The notes under the pieces: model-generated
Database searches by the model: none
Told to the model about the DNA's origin: nothing
The model's input: only the letters and a program-made list of their open reading frames with translations
Position numbers and translations under genes: made by a program
Assembly: GCF_027409185.1 (NCBI RefSeq)
Contig: NC_084462.1
Location: 186,314,071 to 186,378,070, forward strand
Direction of reading: 5' to 3'
DNA from: Cynocephalus volans
Taxonomy: Eukaryota > Chordata > Mammalia > Dermoptera > Cynocephalidae
Length of the DNA: 64,000 bases
In this document: in pieces, positions 22,716 through 34,080 of the stretch
Numbering within the stretch: position 1 is the first letter of the stretch
How the letters are laid out: every line of letters starts with the position of its first letter

Positions 22716-23154
22716 TCTCTGGCACAGTAATACACGGCTGTGTCTGAGGCCTGCGGGCTGCTCCACTGCAGGTGGGCAGTGCTGGCAGAGTTGTCAGCAG
22801 AGAGGGTGACATGGCCTTGGAAGGACGGGCCATACCGTGAATCTGAATCACCAGGATCAATCCTCCCCACCCAGTCGAGACCTTGCCCTGGAGCCTGGCG
22901 CTCCCAGCTGATCCAGCAGCCACTGGTAAATCTGTAACCAGACGTCTCACAGGAGATCCGCAGAGACTCCCTGGGCCTTTTCACCTGTGCCCCAGACTGC
23001 ACCAGCTGCACCTGGGCACACACACCTGTGTGGGAGATGCAGGACTCCTATCAGGGGTCCCCTCCTGCCCAGTCCCCTCTGTGACCCAAACTCTGTGCCT
23101 GGACAGACCTGGGAGAACAGCCAGGAGGAGGGCAAGGACGGTGGCAGACCCCTT
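22716..23154 (-). pseudogene. IGHV: IGHV5-subgroup V gene with lost start codon
   Basis: The V exon (22716-23014) is open and clearly IGHV5: [12 protein letters not shown], then [37 protein letters not shown] and [10 protein letters not shown]. Leader exon 2 encodes GVCA (23015-23025) with a good acceptor. Leader exon 1 (23109-23154) keeps GSATVLALLLAVLP and its GT donor, but the initiation codon reads AAG instead of ATG. Upstream in frame only a GTG (23179-23181) precedes it, with no ATG. FR2 has Glu instead of Val after the conserved Trp, and CDR1 has an extra Cys (SGCWIS). The RSS is intact. It is probably non-functional because translation cannot start normally. A base error or a functional allele should be excluded. 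Confidence 0.9.
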
Positions 23155-23159
23155 CCTGG

Positions 23160-24170
23160 AGGAGGACAGAAGAGGACACACTGAGGACCCAGCTGGGCGG
23201 TGAGGGGGACTCCACTGTGGAGGGGAGCCCTGGGATTAAATGGAAAGTCCCCCCTCTTGAGTTCGCATATTTACCGCTCTGCTCTCCAGGGGATCAGCCC
23301 AAGGGTTTATTACCCAGAACCCCCGGGAACCTGGAAGGAGTCTCATCTGAGCCTCATGTGACAGAGAGGATGATGTCACAGTAAAACACAAAAGTTTGTA
23401 CCTCACTCCTGGGCCCTGGAATGCACAGAAGCGCTGGACTGAGAAATGCAATTGCTGGTGTCCACGATGATCTCACCATGGGGGACTCTCACCAGGTGGT
23501 CCTCGCACCAGCATCACCTGTGAGTGTATTTGAGATGCAGAGTATCAGTTCTACCTGTGAGAGTGTCCGAATCATAATGGAGTCACTTGTGTTAAACAAA
23601 CAAAACTGACAGAGCTGGGAAGGCTGTGAAGGGAGGGTGTTCATGCACACACACCTGGTAACACGAATTACCACAAAGAACTGCACAACCGCAGCCTGTA
23701 CAGAGGCCATCACAGCCTTACAGACACAACTGCAAGGACATCTGCCCAGCAACTGGCTGTCCAACCTCAGACTAGTGACACTCTTGTCATTGATCATGTA
23801 GACAAGCATAATTATACAAAACAATTGCCGAACTCTCCATTTTTTTTCCTTTGAACACTTTGCCTTTATTTCCATCCCTGAACATGCACATAGCTCCTAT
23901 GACTCATATATGCCTTTCGTAATGTTCTGTTGCCACTTAAGTTATGATTCATTGGAGAGCCTCTGTCTGTTATTCAGGTTACCATTCCCAGGAGCCCTGA
24001 ATCAGAGCCTCTCAGGTAGGACCAGGCACCTGCAATGTTATGTGTCCTGAAGGAGAGTCTTGTTGCACCAAAGGTTGTAAAGTACCCTACGCTTAGAAAC
24101 AGATTGTCTCTCAACATCCCCAGCCCATTAAAGGTCTGCATAAATACAACAGTATTATGTTTATATTACC
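23160..24170. other. IGHV5 5' flank and intergenic
   Basis: A weak octamer-like ATGCGAAC (minus strand, about 23260-23267) is the only promoter-like element. No gene was recognised in the rest. Confidence 0.45.
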
Positions 24171-24555
24171 GAATGGAAAATGTTTCTCTTATACTTATAT
24201 GTTAAATTCCTAAAACCGTCATCTCAGAATGTGGCTGTATTTAGAGATAGGTTCTCAAAAATTAATTAACATAAAATACCATAATTAAGGCAGCCTCTAA
24301 TCTAAAATGACTGATGTGCTTATAAGAAAGGGAGATAAATACAGAGACATGTAGAGATAAAAGACCATGTGAAGACAGGAAAAATACAATTCCCAATGCA
24401 AAGAGAGAGACCTCAGAAGAAATCAAAATTTCTGACATCTAGATCTCAAATTCTTTTCTCCAGAATTGTGAAATTACTATATCTATGTATGTTTAGTTTA
24501 ATTCCCCAAGTCTATGGTACTTCGTTATGGCAGCCCTTGACAGCTAATACAGTCT
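24170..24555 (+). mobile_element. MaLR-type solo LTR relic (MLT1/MST-like)
   Basis: Landmarks of mammalian-apparent LTR retrotransposons appear in order: ATGTTAAATTCCTAAAACC, GTGGCTGTATTTAGAGATAGG, TGCTTATAAGAAAGGGAGA, GACCATGTGAAGACAGG, TCCAGAATTGTGAAA and GGCAGCCCTTGACAGCTAATAC. It is about 20% or more diverged from what I expect. Non-coding. Confidence 0.75.
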
Positions 24556-24989
24556 CCATGTGTCAACTTGTAGCTCATGCGGAGTTGAATCCTTCACCCC
24601 TTACGAAGGATGATACATCGTGGGATGTGTTGGGTGCATGAATTCTGGGAAGGAGACAATGTTCAAAATTGAAAGCAAGCACGGTGGGACCATAATGTGC
24701 CTGGGGTGATGCACGTCTCAGAGTTTACCAGGTTTCACTTTTTCAAACTTTTGTAAGAAGAAATTTAAACAGCCTAAGATAGACCAAACATAAATATAAA
24801 AAAAATGCATGCAGGACAGAAAAATGTTTATTTTCATAAGTGGTGATCTGGGCTCTAAATTTATTTATTTTATTTATTGTATATATTTATTTTAATGAAT
24901 TGGTGTTTGTGCTTAGATCCTATAAGAAGGCTACTCCAGAGAAATTAAGTGTGAAAATGTACGGAAAGAATTTTTTATCTTTTTCAACA

Positions 24990-26560
24990 TCATGTCAATA
25001 GTGTATGAAGGAGCTTCATTTTACGAAGGTCACTGCCAGTAGGAGGTAGAGCCCCACCCTTCAAGGTCTCTGGAGACCCCACATAACGTCCTCGGGCCCT
25101 AGGAGTGGAGCATTTGCCTCCCTGCTTCTCCCTCTGATGTTGATGGTCATCCCTGGGAGGACTAAGTCTCTACACTTCAGTGATTCATCAGACGTTCGTC
25201 CTCAGAATCCCCACTGCAGTGGAGAAAGTCGCATGTCACCTGAGCTCTGTCCCAGCTGCAGGTGAATCACGTATGCACAGAACTATCTAATGCAGTGGCT
25301 GCTGTAAGCTGTGTTGGCTCAGTGGACATGAATGGGATCAACAGGAACCCTCTAGAGTGAGCCCTCGACATCCACTTTGGATGATTTGATGCCCACAGTG
25401 CAATGTTCAGTCCACTTTCAATGAAGGCTTTGAAACAGCAGCCAGCCCCAATGTGCATGGAAGTCACGGTGTGAGAGTTTGTGAATCAGGCTTCACTGTC
25501 CACTCTGTAGCTGGACCCATGGTCACCACTTGACACTTGTCACTATCCCCTCTCATGTCCAGTCTAGATTCTTCTAAGTCATGGCCAGCACTTTGGTGTT
25601 GGGGATGACTACGTGTTGCTTGGCTGGTGGGATGATCTAGGCCTTGATCGCTAAGTGTCCGTTGTCCTTGAAGACTTGGGCACTGTCAGATATTTGATGC
25701 AGTTGCCCTAGACCATGTTGAATGTAATAGAAGAAATTCCCACACTCTGCATAGGTCAAGGTGACTCCTCTCTGTCTCTGCTGGTAGCAGCAACTTTTCC
25801 CCAAAGGAGACAAGTCAAATACTTTCATCTATATATTAAAGCTTTCTTTTTTTGTTGCTGCTGCACATTTATAGGAATTTTTATGACTTAGGCTGTCATC
25901 ATGTCCTCAGACTCACTGAAATCCTTTTTGTCCCCAACTTATTTGAACGTTGCTTCCTGAGGGCCAGTTCTCCTAACTGATCACAGCCGAAGGTTGTGGA
26001 GATAGGAATAAAATTATGAAAAATAAATGTGCATCATCACCAAAGATGTGATGAGATAAAGTAATTGTACCTCTCAGCACTTATTTCTAGATAAGTGAGT
26101 CCTAAATCCTGGGATGCAGAGACCTATAAAGTCCATCACTTTGAGTCAGTCACATGCAGAAATCTCAAAGTTACAGTCCTCCTAAAGTGGAATTTTGTTT
26201 AGGACTTAGATTGCCTTCTGTTAAATATGTAGTAATAAAACATTTGGTGTAAAACCCACAGACATCCGTCTTTAAACATTTAAATCATCCCATCTATTCT
26301 ATCAGGGTTTTGGCTTCTGGGAAAATCTGAAGGATGCAGGATCACTGGACCCTGTGCTCCTGTCCTCCTGGTCACACCTTCCTTCCCTCAACAACAGCCT
26401 GATTTCTAAGTCACCGACAACATCAGGAAGGTTCTCATTTCAGGGACCCATGTGTTCAGGACCTTAGACAGTAGTTTTGAAAGGTTGCCTGCTGTAGTAA
26501 AGGGAACAGACATTAGGACGTGGGTAAACTGTGGATTGGATGCATTGCTGCCTCTCAACT
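24990..26560. repeat. Non-coding cassette B, copy 2
   Basis: Paralogue of 18465-20350. The minus strand keeps a 63-codon open frame at 25637-25828 that I could not assign. Copy 1 has no conserved counterpart, so I do not call it a gene. Confidence 0.65.
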
Positions 26561-26604
26561 GTGCTTATGGTCTGAAGTAAACAACTGGCCACCATGTTAA
26601 TAAA

Positions 26605-26975
26605 GGGTGTCTTGTTCCATTCTGCCTGCTATAACAAAATACCAGAAACTGGTAACTTGTAGTCAACAGAAATTTATTTCTCAGAGTTTTGGTGGCTGAG
26701 AAGTCCAAGATCAAGCTGCTGGAAGATTCAGTGTTTGCTGAGGGCTTACACTGCTTTACAAATGGTGCATCCACAATGTGTCTCACATGGCAAAGATCCA
26801 AGGTATGTCCCTTCAACATCATTTGCAAGGACACCAATTCCTTTCATGAGAGCTCACCCTAATGAGCAAACCACCTCCAAATGCATCCAACTCCTAATAG
26901 CATCTCATTGAGGGTTAGGTTTCAACATATGGATATTTAGGGGAAAAGACACTCATTCAGATAATTACAATGAGC
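26605..26975 (-). mobile_element. MaLR-type LTR relic, reverse orientation
   Basis: The reverse complement of the MLT1/MST-like landmarks is seen: TTCTGCCTGCTATAACAAAAT (26619), AACAGAAATTTATTTCTCAGAG (26664), GAAGTCCAAGATCAAG (26699), AATTCCTTTCATGAGAGCTC (26836) and GGGTTAGGTTTCAACATATGG (26911). Confidence 0.8.
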
Positions 26976-27059
26976 ATTTTCATGGGATGATGTCAGATGC
27001 ACAAATAATGGTGATATTTATCATTATGGCCTCAGAAACTCAGTGGGAGTAGAACTGAA

Positions 27060-27990
27060 GACAAAAACCCATTTATTCTAACACATGTTCCGTAACAGCA
27101 AGGCAGACGTTATGCAGGGTGACTACAATGGTTTTGCAGTAGAGGAGAGAGATTGAGCTCAACTTAAAACATAACATGAACAAGTGGGTATTTATAGACA
27201 AAAAGCACTGTGGGGATCGATGGTAGAAAATTACTAAGAGGAAGCATCGAGGTAAGTGGAATTCTGTGTATAAAGGTGTGTCAGGGTTTTTGTTGGAGGC
27301 AGGCAAAAGTGGTCAGACACCCCCTGGGGATGCTGGGGCTGGCGGATCCTGCATGGATATCAGGAGTGATCTAATATCAGAGGTGGGAAATTCTGGCTAA
27401 ACTGACTCTTCAGGATACTTACAAAAATTGGGCAATGCCGAGACTGACAGGGAAGTCCAACGTTTGAGAACTATTTGAGAAAAGGAATCATGAGAGACTG
27501 GATAATGTTTAGCCAAAAGGAGCCTTTTGCCAGGAGCTACGTCACCCTTGTTGGGAGGATTCCCTGCTCAGCCTGCGTGAGTGAAGCTGTCGGAATCCCT
27601 GGTATGAGCCCAATCCAATTTATGGCAACAGAACTGTTAAATGAACTGTTATGACACTTGCTGAAAATGGCAGGAAAGACTTTATTCAATAATATTGCAA
27701 TACAAGAGAGAGATTGAACTCAACTCTGAACGCTGCAGAAACAAATGGATATTTGTATTCAATGGAAAGACTGAAGGAGTGAATGGAAAATTGCTAAGAG
27801 TGACTAGGAATCATGTGTTGAGGAGAAGGAGGTAATTGGAACACGGGCGTAGCAGGATTCTCTTCTAAAAGTTGACTTAGTAGAACACGGGTGAGGACTA
27901 GTCATGAAGAGGCCTCCATGGAGACTAACTAGAGGTTGGTTAAGGAGGAAGTCCTTGCGGACTCCTAAGGGGCAAAAATCCCAGGGCCTG
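27060..27990. repeat. Diverged direct pair of LTR-like units (~600 bp apart)
   Basis: 27110-27300 and 27690-27880 resemble each other in order: AGAGAGATTGAGCTCAACTT (27145) against AGAGAGATTGAACTCAACTC (27706); GGGTATTTATAG against GGATATTTGTAT; GAAAATTACTAAGAG (27226) against GAAAATTGCTAAGAG (27785); GTGTCAGGGTTTTTG against GTAGCAGGATTCTCT. They look like two copies of one LTR in the same orientation with a short spacer. The family was not identified. Confidence 0.6.
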
Positions 27991-27999
27991 GTCACACTC

Positions 28000-28428
28000 A
28001 AATGGAGACGTGTGTGCCTGTCAGAGGTCTGAGGTCATGAGCTTGAGATGTGGACAGAGTGCCACAAGGGAAGAAAAGCTTAAGAGAAATAACTCCCAGT
28101 CCAGGATGACAGGAATCCTCAGGAAGTTATTTTTGCCAAGAAAGAGCAGCCATGAAGGAACCTGTCAAGGAAAAGGAACCTGGAGATTAGTCACATCTCA
28201 CCTACAGAGAGTTACTTCCTTTTTCTTTGTTTCCAGTGAAATGCGAGAAATTAGAGTCACATGGAACAAAGCCAGCTGTGTCCCTGTGAGGTATGTAAAC
28301 ATTAGGACAAAAGAGGAAATCCCTCATCTCACCAGGTAACCCCTCCACATTCTCTCTCTGCACCTGCTGCTGCCCTGAGCCAAGGTGCTGCGTGAGCCCT
28401 GAGCACCCCCTGCAGACCCACTCTCTCC
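28000..28428 (-). other. 3' flank of the IGHV4-like pseudogene
   Basis: The GAAATGCGAGAAATTAGAGTCAC stretch (28240-28262) matches the flank of the functional gene at 10225-10245, and the CTCTCTGCACCTGCTGCTG stretch (28355) matches 10337. No coding frame. Confidence 0.7.
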
Positions 28429-28842
28429 TGTCCTCTGTGGCCATGGAACCCAGATGCTTGGAGAACTGTTTCATGGATGTGTCTCATGTGATGGAGATAC
28501 AGCTCTTGAGGAATGTGTTATACGTTGTGCTGCCACCATAACTCATTTGTTCCATCCACTCAAGCCCCTTCCAGGGGTCCGGAAGATCCTGCTTCAGTAA
28601 CAACCACTGGTTGTGATGGAGAATCCAGAGACAGTGCTGGTGAGGGAGAGGGTCTGCGAGGGCTTCACCAGTCCTAGGCTTGACTTTTGCAGCTGCATCT
28701 GGGACAGGACACCTGGAGACAAGGACATCAATTTTCTCAGTTCTTGTGCAGTCACAACCATCCTACAGACTTTTGCCTGTCATCTGAGTCAATCACCTTG
28801 GGGAGCTGTCACTTGACAAAGGAGAAGACTAAGCAAACTTAT
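28429..28842 (-). pseudogene. IGHV: IGHV4-like V pseudogene lacking FR3 end and RSS
   Basis: The V exon starts [21 protein letters not shown] at 28701. Leader exon 2 is 28702-28712. Leader exon 1 (28797-28842) keeps its GT donor but begins ATA where the functional relative at 10899 has ATG. The first conserved Cys is Ser (ACC AGC). A TGA interrupts FR2 just after CDR1 (28594-28596). After the FR3 GAGGACA at about 28429-28435 the text jumps directly into 3' flank, so about 70 bp holding YYCAR, heptamer, spacer and nonamer are deleted. It can neither recombine nor encode a V domain. Its promoter octamer is perfect. Confidence 0.93.
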
Positions 28843-28952
28843 CTTTCCCTAATCCATCACTTTGCCTTCTGAAGAGACCTCAGCTCTCTCTGAAGACAGA
28901 GTTTGAGCTTCCACAGCCCAAGAGTTTATTTTACCCTAGAGTTTGGAAGAAA

Positions 28953-28960
28953 ATTTGCAT
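28953..28960 (-). promoter_or_regulatory. Perfect IGHV octamer upstream of a pseudogene
   Basis: Exact ATGCAAAT on the minus strand, 111 bp upstream of the former start codon, the same spacing as in the functional copy at 11010-11017. It could still drive germline transcription. Confidence 0.92.
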
Positions 28961-28989
28961 GTTGAAGGGCCCTTTTTTTATGAGGTGAA

Positions 28990-30540
28990 AGGGACTAAGT
29001 TCAGGATATCCCTAATATTTGGGGCTTCTCAAAATATTTCTTCTCTTGAACTCTCTCGGATTGTACATATTTGATTCATGAGGCACATTAGAAACAGGTC
29101 AAAAAGCTGCCACACCTTTCTGAGCATAAGACTAAATTCTTGACTAGGGGAGTAGATCACGGTGTTTTGTTTTGTTTCTCATGTATGTTTCAAATAAATA
29201 TCAAAATGCATTAACATTGTGTCTAAACTCTTTTTCAAATTAAAAAAACTGTACAGTGGCAAATTACAGATAGTATAATAACAATTTTATATATATACTG
29301 TTTTGATTTTATTCTTGGTGTAAAAATACCAACAAAATTAAGAACATTATTTCCAAAGTTTTTATTTATTTCTTTGTTTGTTTGATTGTTTTAACTTTGA
29401 GCACTGATGATGTCACTTTGATCTGAGTATCTGCTAAGGCCAGCTGGGCAATCTCAGACTAAGTAGGTTGAATGTTTTATGTGGGTGTCTAAGGTTCTGT
29501 GAAAATATTTTCCTTTTGGAAGCCCGAGGCATGTTACAAGGAGCTCTAACTAATTACAAGAGAAATAAAAATCCATTCATATGGCGAGAATATCGAAAAT
29601 GAATACAGCAGCTATACTGCTGAATAATCCAGCATTTTCCAAATATTAAAGAGATGACAGATGCGAGAAAACGACCCTTTTTTGCAGAGTCTGATGTTCT
29701 AAGGTAAATTGTAGATTTGCATATGAATGACCAGTTGTTAGGATGCCACTTGTATTAAAGATCATACCACTTTCATGTAATTTTCTTTTCCAAAGAAGTT
29801 GTCCAAAATAAATTGATTTTCTTTGTTTTAATCTATTGCTGTGATCTCAATTTTCTTTATTTATTACACAAGTCTTCCTTTCACCTGTTCCATAAATCTT
29901 GATTCCTGTAGCTTTACCATCATTCCCGAAATGAGATTATATATGTTCTCTACTTTTAATCTTCTTTGAAATATATTTTGTTATTTCTACATTTTTTACA
30001 CATCTCTAACAATTTTATAATGAGCTTGCTGATGTCTACAAAATGCTTACTGAGTATTTTACCGCAGATCCTTCCATAAATCTACAGACCAAACTTGGGA
30101 TGAGTCATCTTATAATACTGAGTGTCCCAACTCATGAACGTGGCTCCCATTTTCTTTGATTTAGGTTTGTTTTGGTTAACTTTATGAAATACTTTTCTGG
30201 TTTTCACACATATGTAACCTGTAATTTTTGTTTCTTTGTTTTCTTTGTTTTTGTTTTAGATTTACTCGTGTCTTTTTAGTTGTATTAAAGACGGTACTAC
30301 ACACACACACACGAAATTACAATACAATTATATTTATATTATATAATTGCAATTTTACATTCTCAAGCTTTCAATTAATTTTTGAAAGGTAAATTTAAAA
30401 AAAAATAATTTTTATTTAATAAAATAATGTATTAACTTCCCAATCCCCATTTTCAAATAACATCACATTAGTGACTTTTATGAGTTCAATATGAGCTTTT
30501 AAGGAACAAATTAAATCCTTAGCAAGAGTAATCATTTTTC
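28990..30540. other. AT-rich intergenic, no gene seen
   Basis: About 1.5 kb of AT-rich DNA with T-rich runs and a short (CA)n at 30299-30313. No V, coding frame or confident repeat was recognised. Confidence 0.45.
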
Positions 30541-31460
30541 TATATGCCTGAAACAAATAAGCAAAATTTAAAATTAAAAACATAATATTATTCACATTAG
30601 CAACCACAAAAATAAAATATTTAGTTATAAATCTAAGTAAATACAGAAAAAATCTATCGAAAAAGAAAAAAAAAGAATGTCTGATGAATGAATAAACTAA
30701 ATGGGGAGATACTTCATGACATGAATGAGAGGCTTGATGTTGCGCAAACGTCAGTTCTTGTCAACCTGATCTATAGGTTGAAACCAGACACAATCAAAAT
30801 CCCAGAAACTAACTTCACGGATTTCGACCAATGGATTCTAAAGTCTTTATGGAGAGATGAAAGACCCAGAGTAGCCAAGACAATTTGTTTATTGATTATG
30901 AATGTTCATGAGACACAGAGCTGATTGTCACCCCTCGTGCCCAATATGTTTAGGCCAGATTCTTGCTGACAGCCTGCCCGTGCCAGGACAACATCGAAGA
31001 AGAACATTGTTGGAGGACAACGTCGTCTGACTTTAAGACCTTCTGTGAAGTAACAGTTATCAAGACAGTGTGGTATCAGTGACGGAACAGACAAATAGAT
31101 CAATTAAAGAGGACATGGAGCAAGAAACAGACCCACATAAAAATAAACAATAGATCTTCGATAAAAGATGAGAAAAAAATACGATAGAGAAAATATTGTT
31201 TTTTAAACAACTGGTACTGAAACACGGTGGCATCCATTTGCAAAATATAATAATAAGGCATGTAGACACAGAGATTACATACTTCATAAAATAAAATTAT
31301 AGTGGTTCTCAGCCCTAAATGTAAAATTCAAAACCATGAAACTATATAAAGGAAGCACAGAAGAAAATCTAGATGACCTTATGTTGAATGACTTTTTAGA
31401 TATAACACTAAAGGCACAGTTCATCAACGAGATATAATTAATAAAATATTTTTCATTTAA
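30540..31460 (+). mobile_element. LINE-1 ORF2 fragment, interrupted
   Basis: Sense L1 ORF2 text is clear at 30690-30885 (GATGAAAGACCCAGAGTAGCC) and resumes at 30992 (TATCAAGACAGTGTGGTATC at 31057). Between them is the short dispersed element. Broken and non-coding. Confidence 0.8.
30886..30984. mobile_element. Short dispersed element 'ATTCATGAGA', copy 2
   Basis: The core GTTCATGAGACACAGAGCTG through GTGCCCAATATG matches copies at 22341 and 37951. It splits an otherwise continuous L1, and GACAA occurs on both sides (30879-30883 and 30987-30991), a possible 5-bp target duplication. Confidence 0.65.
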
Positions 31461-31639
31461 ATTTAAAATGTCCTGTCACAAAAGTTACTGTCAAAACTAT
31501 TTTTAAATAGATAATGTCAAAACAATTTTTAACAATATTATAATGGTAGAAAATATTGAAAAAGATATAACTGATGATTTGCTGTTATCCAAAATATAAA
31601 AATAATACTTAGAAACTCAAAATGTATTTTTTAAAAAAT

Positions 31640-32440
31640 TCCAATGTATCTGATTGAAAACTGGGTCATAAACCTTTCTAGGTACCTGACCAATAAATAT
31701 AAACAGATGGTAAATAGGGATTTTAAAAATGCTTCGCACCACATGTAGTTGGAAAAATGGAAATTAAAGCAATAATTTGATACCATTTTGCACCAACTAG
31801 AACGGCCAGAAGTCAAAACACTTAAAATTGCCAAATTCGGGGGAGGATGAGGACAAACAGAAACTCTTGTTCATTGTTGGTGGGAGTAAAAAATGTTACA
31901 GCTACTTTGGCAGTTTCCTACAAAACTAAAGGTACACTAGGAATAATCCAGTTATCACACAACTTGTTGCATTCCCAAAGAACCTAAAAACATTTCCACA
32001 CAAAACCCTGCACTTGCATGTTCATAGCAATTTTATTTATAAAGCTACCAAGTTGCTAAAACTTGGAAGCAACCAAGACACCCTTCAGTAGGTGGATGAT
32101 TAAATATAATGTTGTCCATTCAGACAATGTACTATAATTCAGCACTAAAAAGCACTAAGTTATTAAGCCATGAAAATACATTGGGAAACATAGATGCATT
32201 TTACTAAGTGAAAAAAGCCTGCATGAAAGATTATAAACTGCATGATTCCAACTATATGATAATCTAAAAATTCCAAAACTGTGGAGAAAGTGGAAGGGTC
32301 TGTGGTTGACAGAGGTTTTCAGAGCAGTAAATACTCTGTGGGATACTATAGCACAGTATTGTGAACTACAGGTGCTTTGTTGTGCAGCAGATCTCTAGAA
32401 ATATTCATCCTGCATACCTGAAGCATTAAAAACGTGGATC
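31640..32440 (+). mobile_element. Old LINE-1 3' fragment
   Basis: Sense L1M text, for example TTGCACCAACTAGAACGGCC (31787), TTCATTGTTGGTGGGAG (31870) and GCAGCAGATCTCTAGAAATA. Non-coding. Confidence 0.75.
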
Positions 32441-32499
32441 ACTGAAAGTGATAAAACAAATGGTACAACCTTCTTTAAAGAAGTGTATTTAAGCATAAT

Positions 32500-33200
32500 A
32501 TTACATCATTACAGTTTGGTGAAGACTGATACCACATGCAAGCACTATGGAACATGTTATGGAGATTCCTCAAGCAACTACAGACAGATGTACCATGAAA
32601 TCCAGCAACTTCACTGTAGGGCATATGATGAAAGGAATGGAAATTATCATGTTGAAGGGACACTTGCACTCCCATGTTTATCACATTTGTACTCACATCA
32701 GTTTAGAGCTGTGTCCAACCTAATTGTTCATTGACAGATGACTGGATAAGAAAAATGTTTATATATACACAATGGAAAAATTTTCTGCCGTAAAGAAGAA
32801 TGAAATATTGCTGTTCACAGCAACATGGATGAGACTGGAGAATATTACATTAAGTGACCTACAGCAGGCACAGAGAGAAACCCCAGATGTCCTCACTCAT
32901 AAGTGTGGGCTAAAAAATAAACAAATAAAAAGAAAGAAGATAAAACAATCACAATCATACACTGGATGCTCAGAAGGAGAGAACAGAGCTGAGGTACCAG
33001 AGGTGAGAAAGGGGAAGTGGGAGAGAAGTAAGGGAAGAATTAGTAAAAGACCACAGAAAATGATAACATTGCATAGGGCTGAATATACTAATTATCCTGA
33101 ATTGAGCATCACATATTATCCGAAGGTGTTGATATTCAACTCTGTACCCACAGATACATACTATAGACTCTATTACAATAAAAAAGTAAAATTAAAATAA
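32500..33200 (+). mobile_element. LINE-1 3' end, sense
   Basis: L1 ORF2 C-terminal and 3' UTR: TATGGAGATTCCTCAAGC (32558), GGACACTTGCACTCCCATG (32659), ending in an A-rich tail near 33200. This is a different, younger copy from the preceding L1M piece. Confidence 0.8.
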
Positions 33201-33259
33201 ATTTAACAAAACCTGATGTCACAGAGTTAGCACAGGTAATATCATATTTTTACTTTCAG

Positions 33260-33370
33260 CTTTGATTTATTTATTTTTATTTTTGTGACTGGCCTATATG
33301 GAGATCTGATCACGTGACTTTGCTGTTTTAAGGTTGTGCTCTAACCAACTGAGCAAACAGGTCACCCTAA
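33260..33370 (-). mobile_element. tRNA-derived SINE (bat Rhin-like)
   Basis: On the minus strand it reads GGTGACCTGTTTGCTCAGTT, GGTTAGAGCACAACC (A-box region), a degraded B-box (GTGATCAGATCTCC), TATAGGCCAGTCAC, then an A-rich AAAATAAA tail. The order and wording resemble tRNA-derived SINEs of horseshoe bats. It is the only SINE I recognise in 64 kb. The family assignment is from memory. Confidence 0.6.
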
Positions 33371-34080
33371 AAAAATTTGCTTCTTTTAAGCAACATTCGA
33401 AGATTCAAATTTTTAATATATATATGCAAAGATCTCTCAGATATGTTACACAAACTCATGAGAATAAATCCAATCACAGTCAAGATAAAACCACTGATAA
33501 AAAATTATAAAACTGTGTTTAAACATTAAATTACATGATTTGCACTTTGGTACACACATAGTTTCTGATATAAGAGAGTTAACATATCTTTAACTTAACA
33601 TTATACAGACTTAAATTTTCAACATACATTTACAAAGATCTCAATAGATAAATTACAGGTATTCACTAAAATAATCGTGCCTCTAGTAAGGCTATAAACT
33701 CAAAGGCAATAATACTACTTGGATAAGATTGACATTTTTCAATTACATAGGAAGAAGTGTAAACAGCAATTTTTAATTATGTACTGTTGGAAAATGATTG
33801 TTTTTAAAAGAGAAAACAAAATAAGGCAAACATTATTTCAGAGCTCAATATTTCAGAGTTTCACGTCTTCCACATTTGGTCTAGAAGATCAATATATTAG
33901 CAACCAGTTTTTCAACATCTATCTTTTAAAATGTTCAAACTGATTTAAATTTATTTTGCATTGCAAAGAGTCAAAAGCATCTTAGGACAATTGTGACAAT
34001 AAATAAATAAATATACCTGGTGCACATCGCAGGCCCATCTGCAGTGACAACACATAGAAAAGTGGGCACTGTTTATAACA
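33370..34080. other. AT-rich intergenic with weak internal duplication
   Basis: Two stretches starting near 33406 and 33612 share a TTTTAATATATATATGCAAAGATCTC-like core. No gene was recognised. Confidence 0.4.

Noticed and set aside
23107-23181. An upstream in-frame start rescuing the IGHV5 leader
   Set aside because: The codon at 23179-23181 is GTG, not ATG, so it is not good evidence of a working start.
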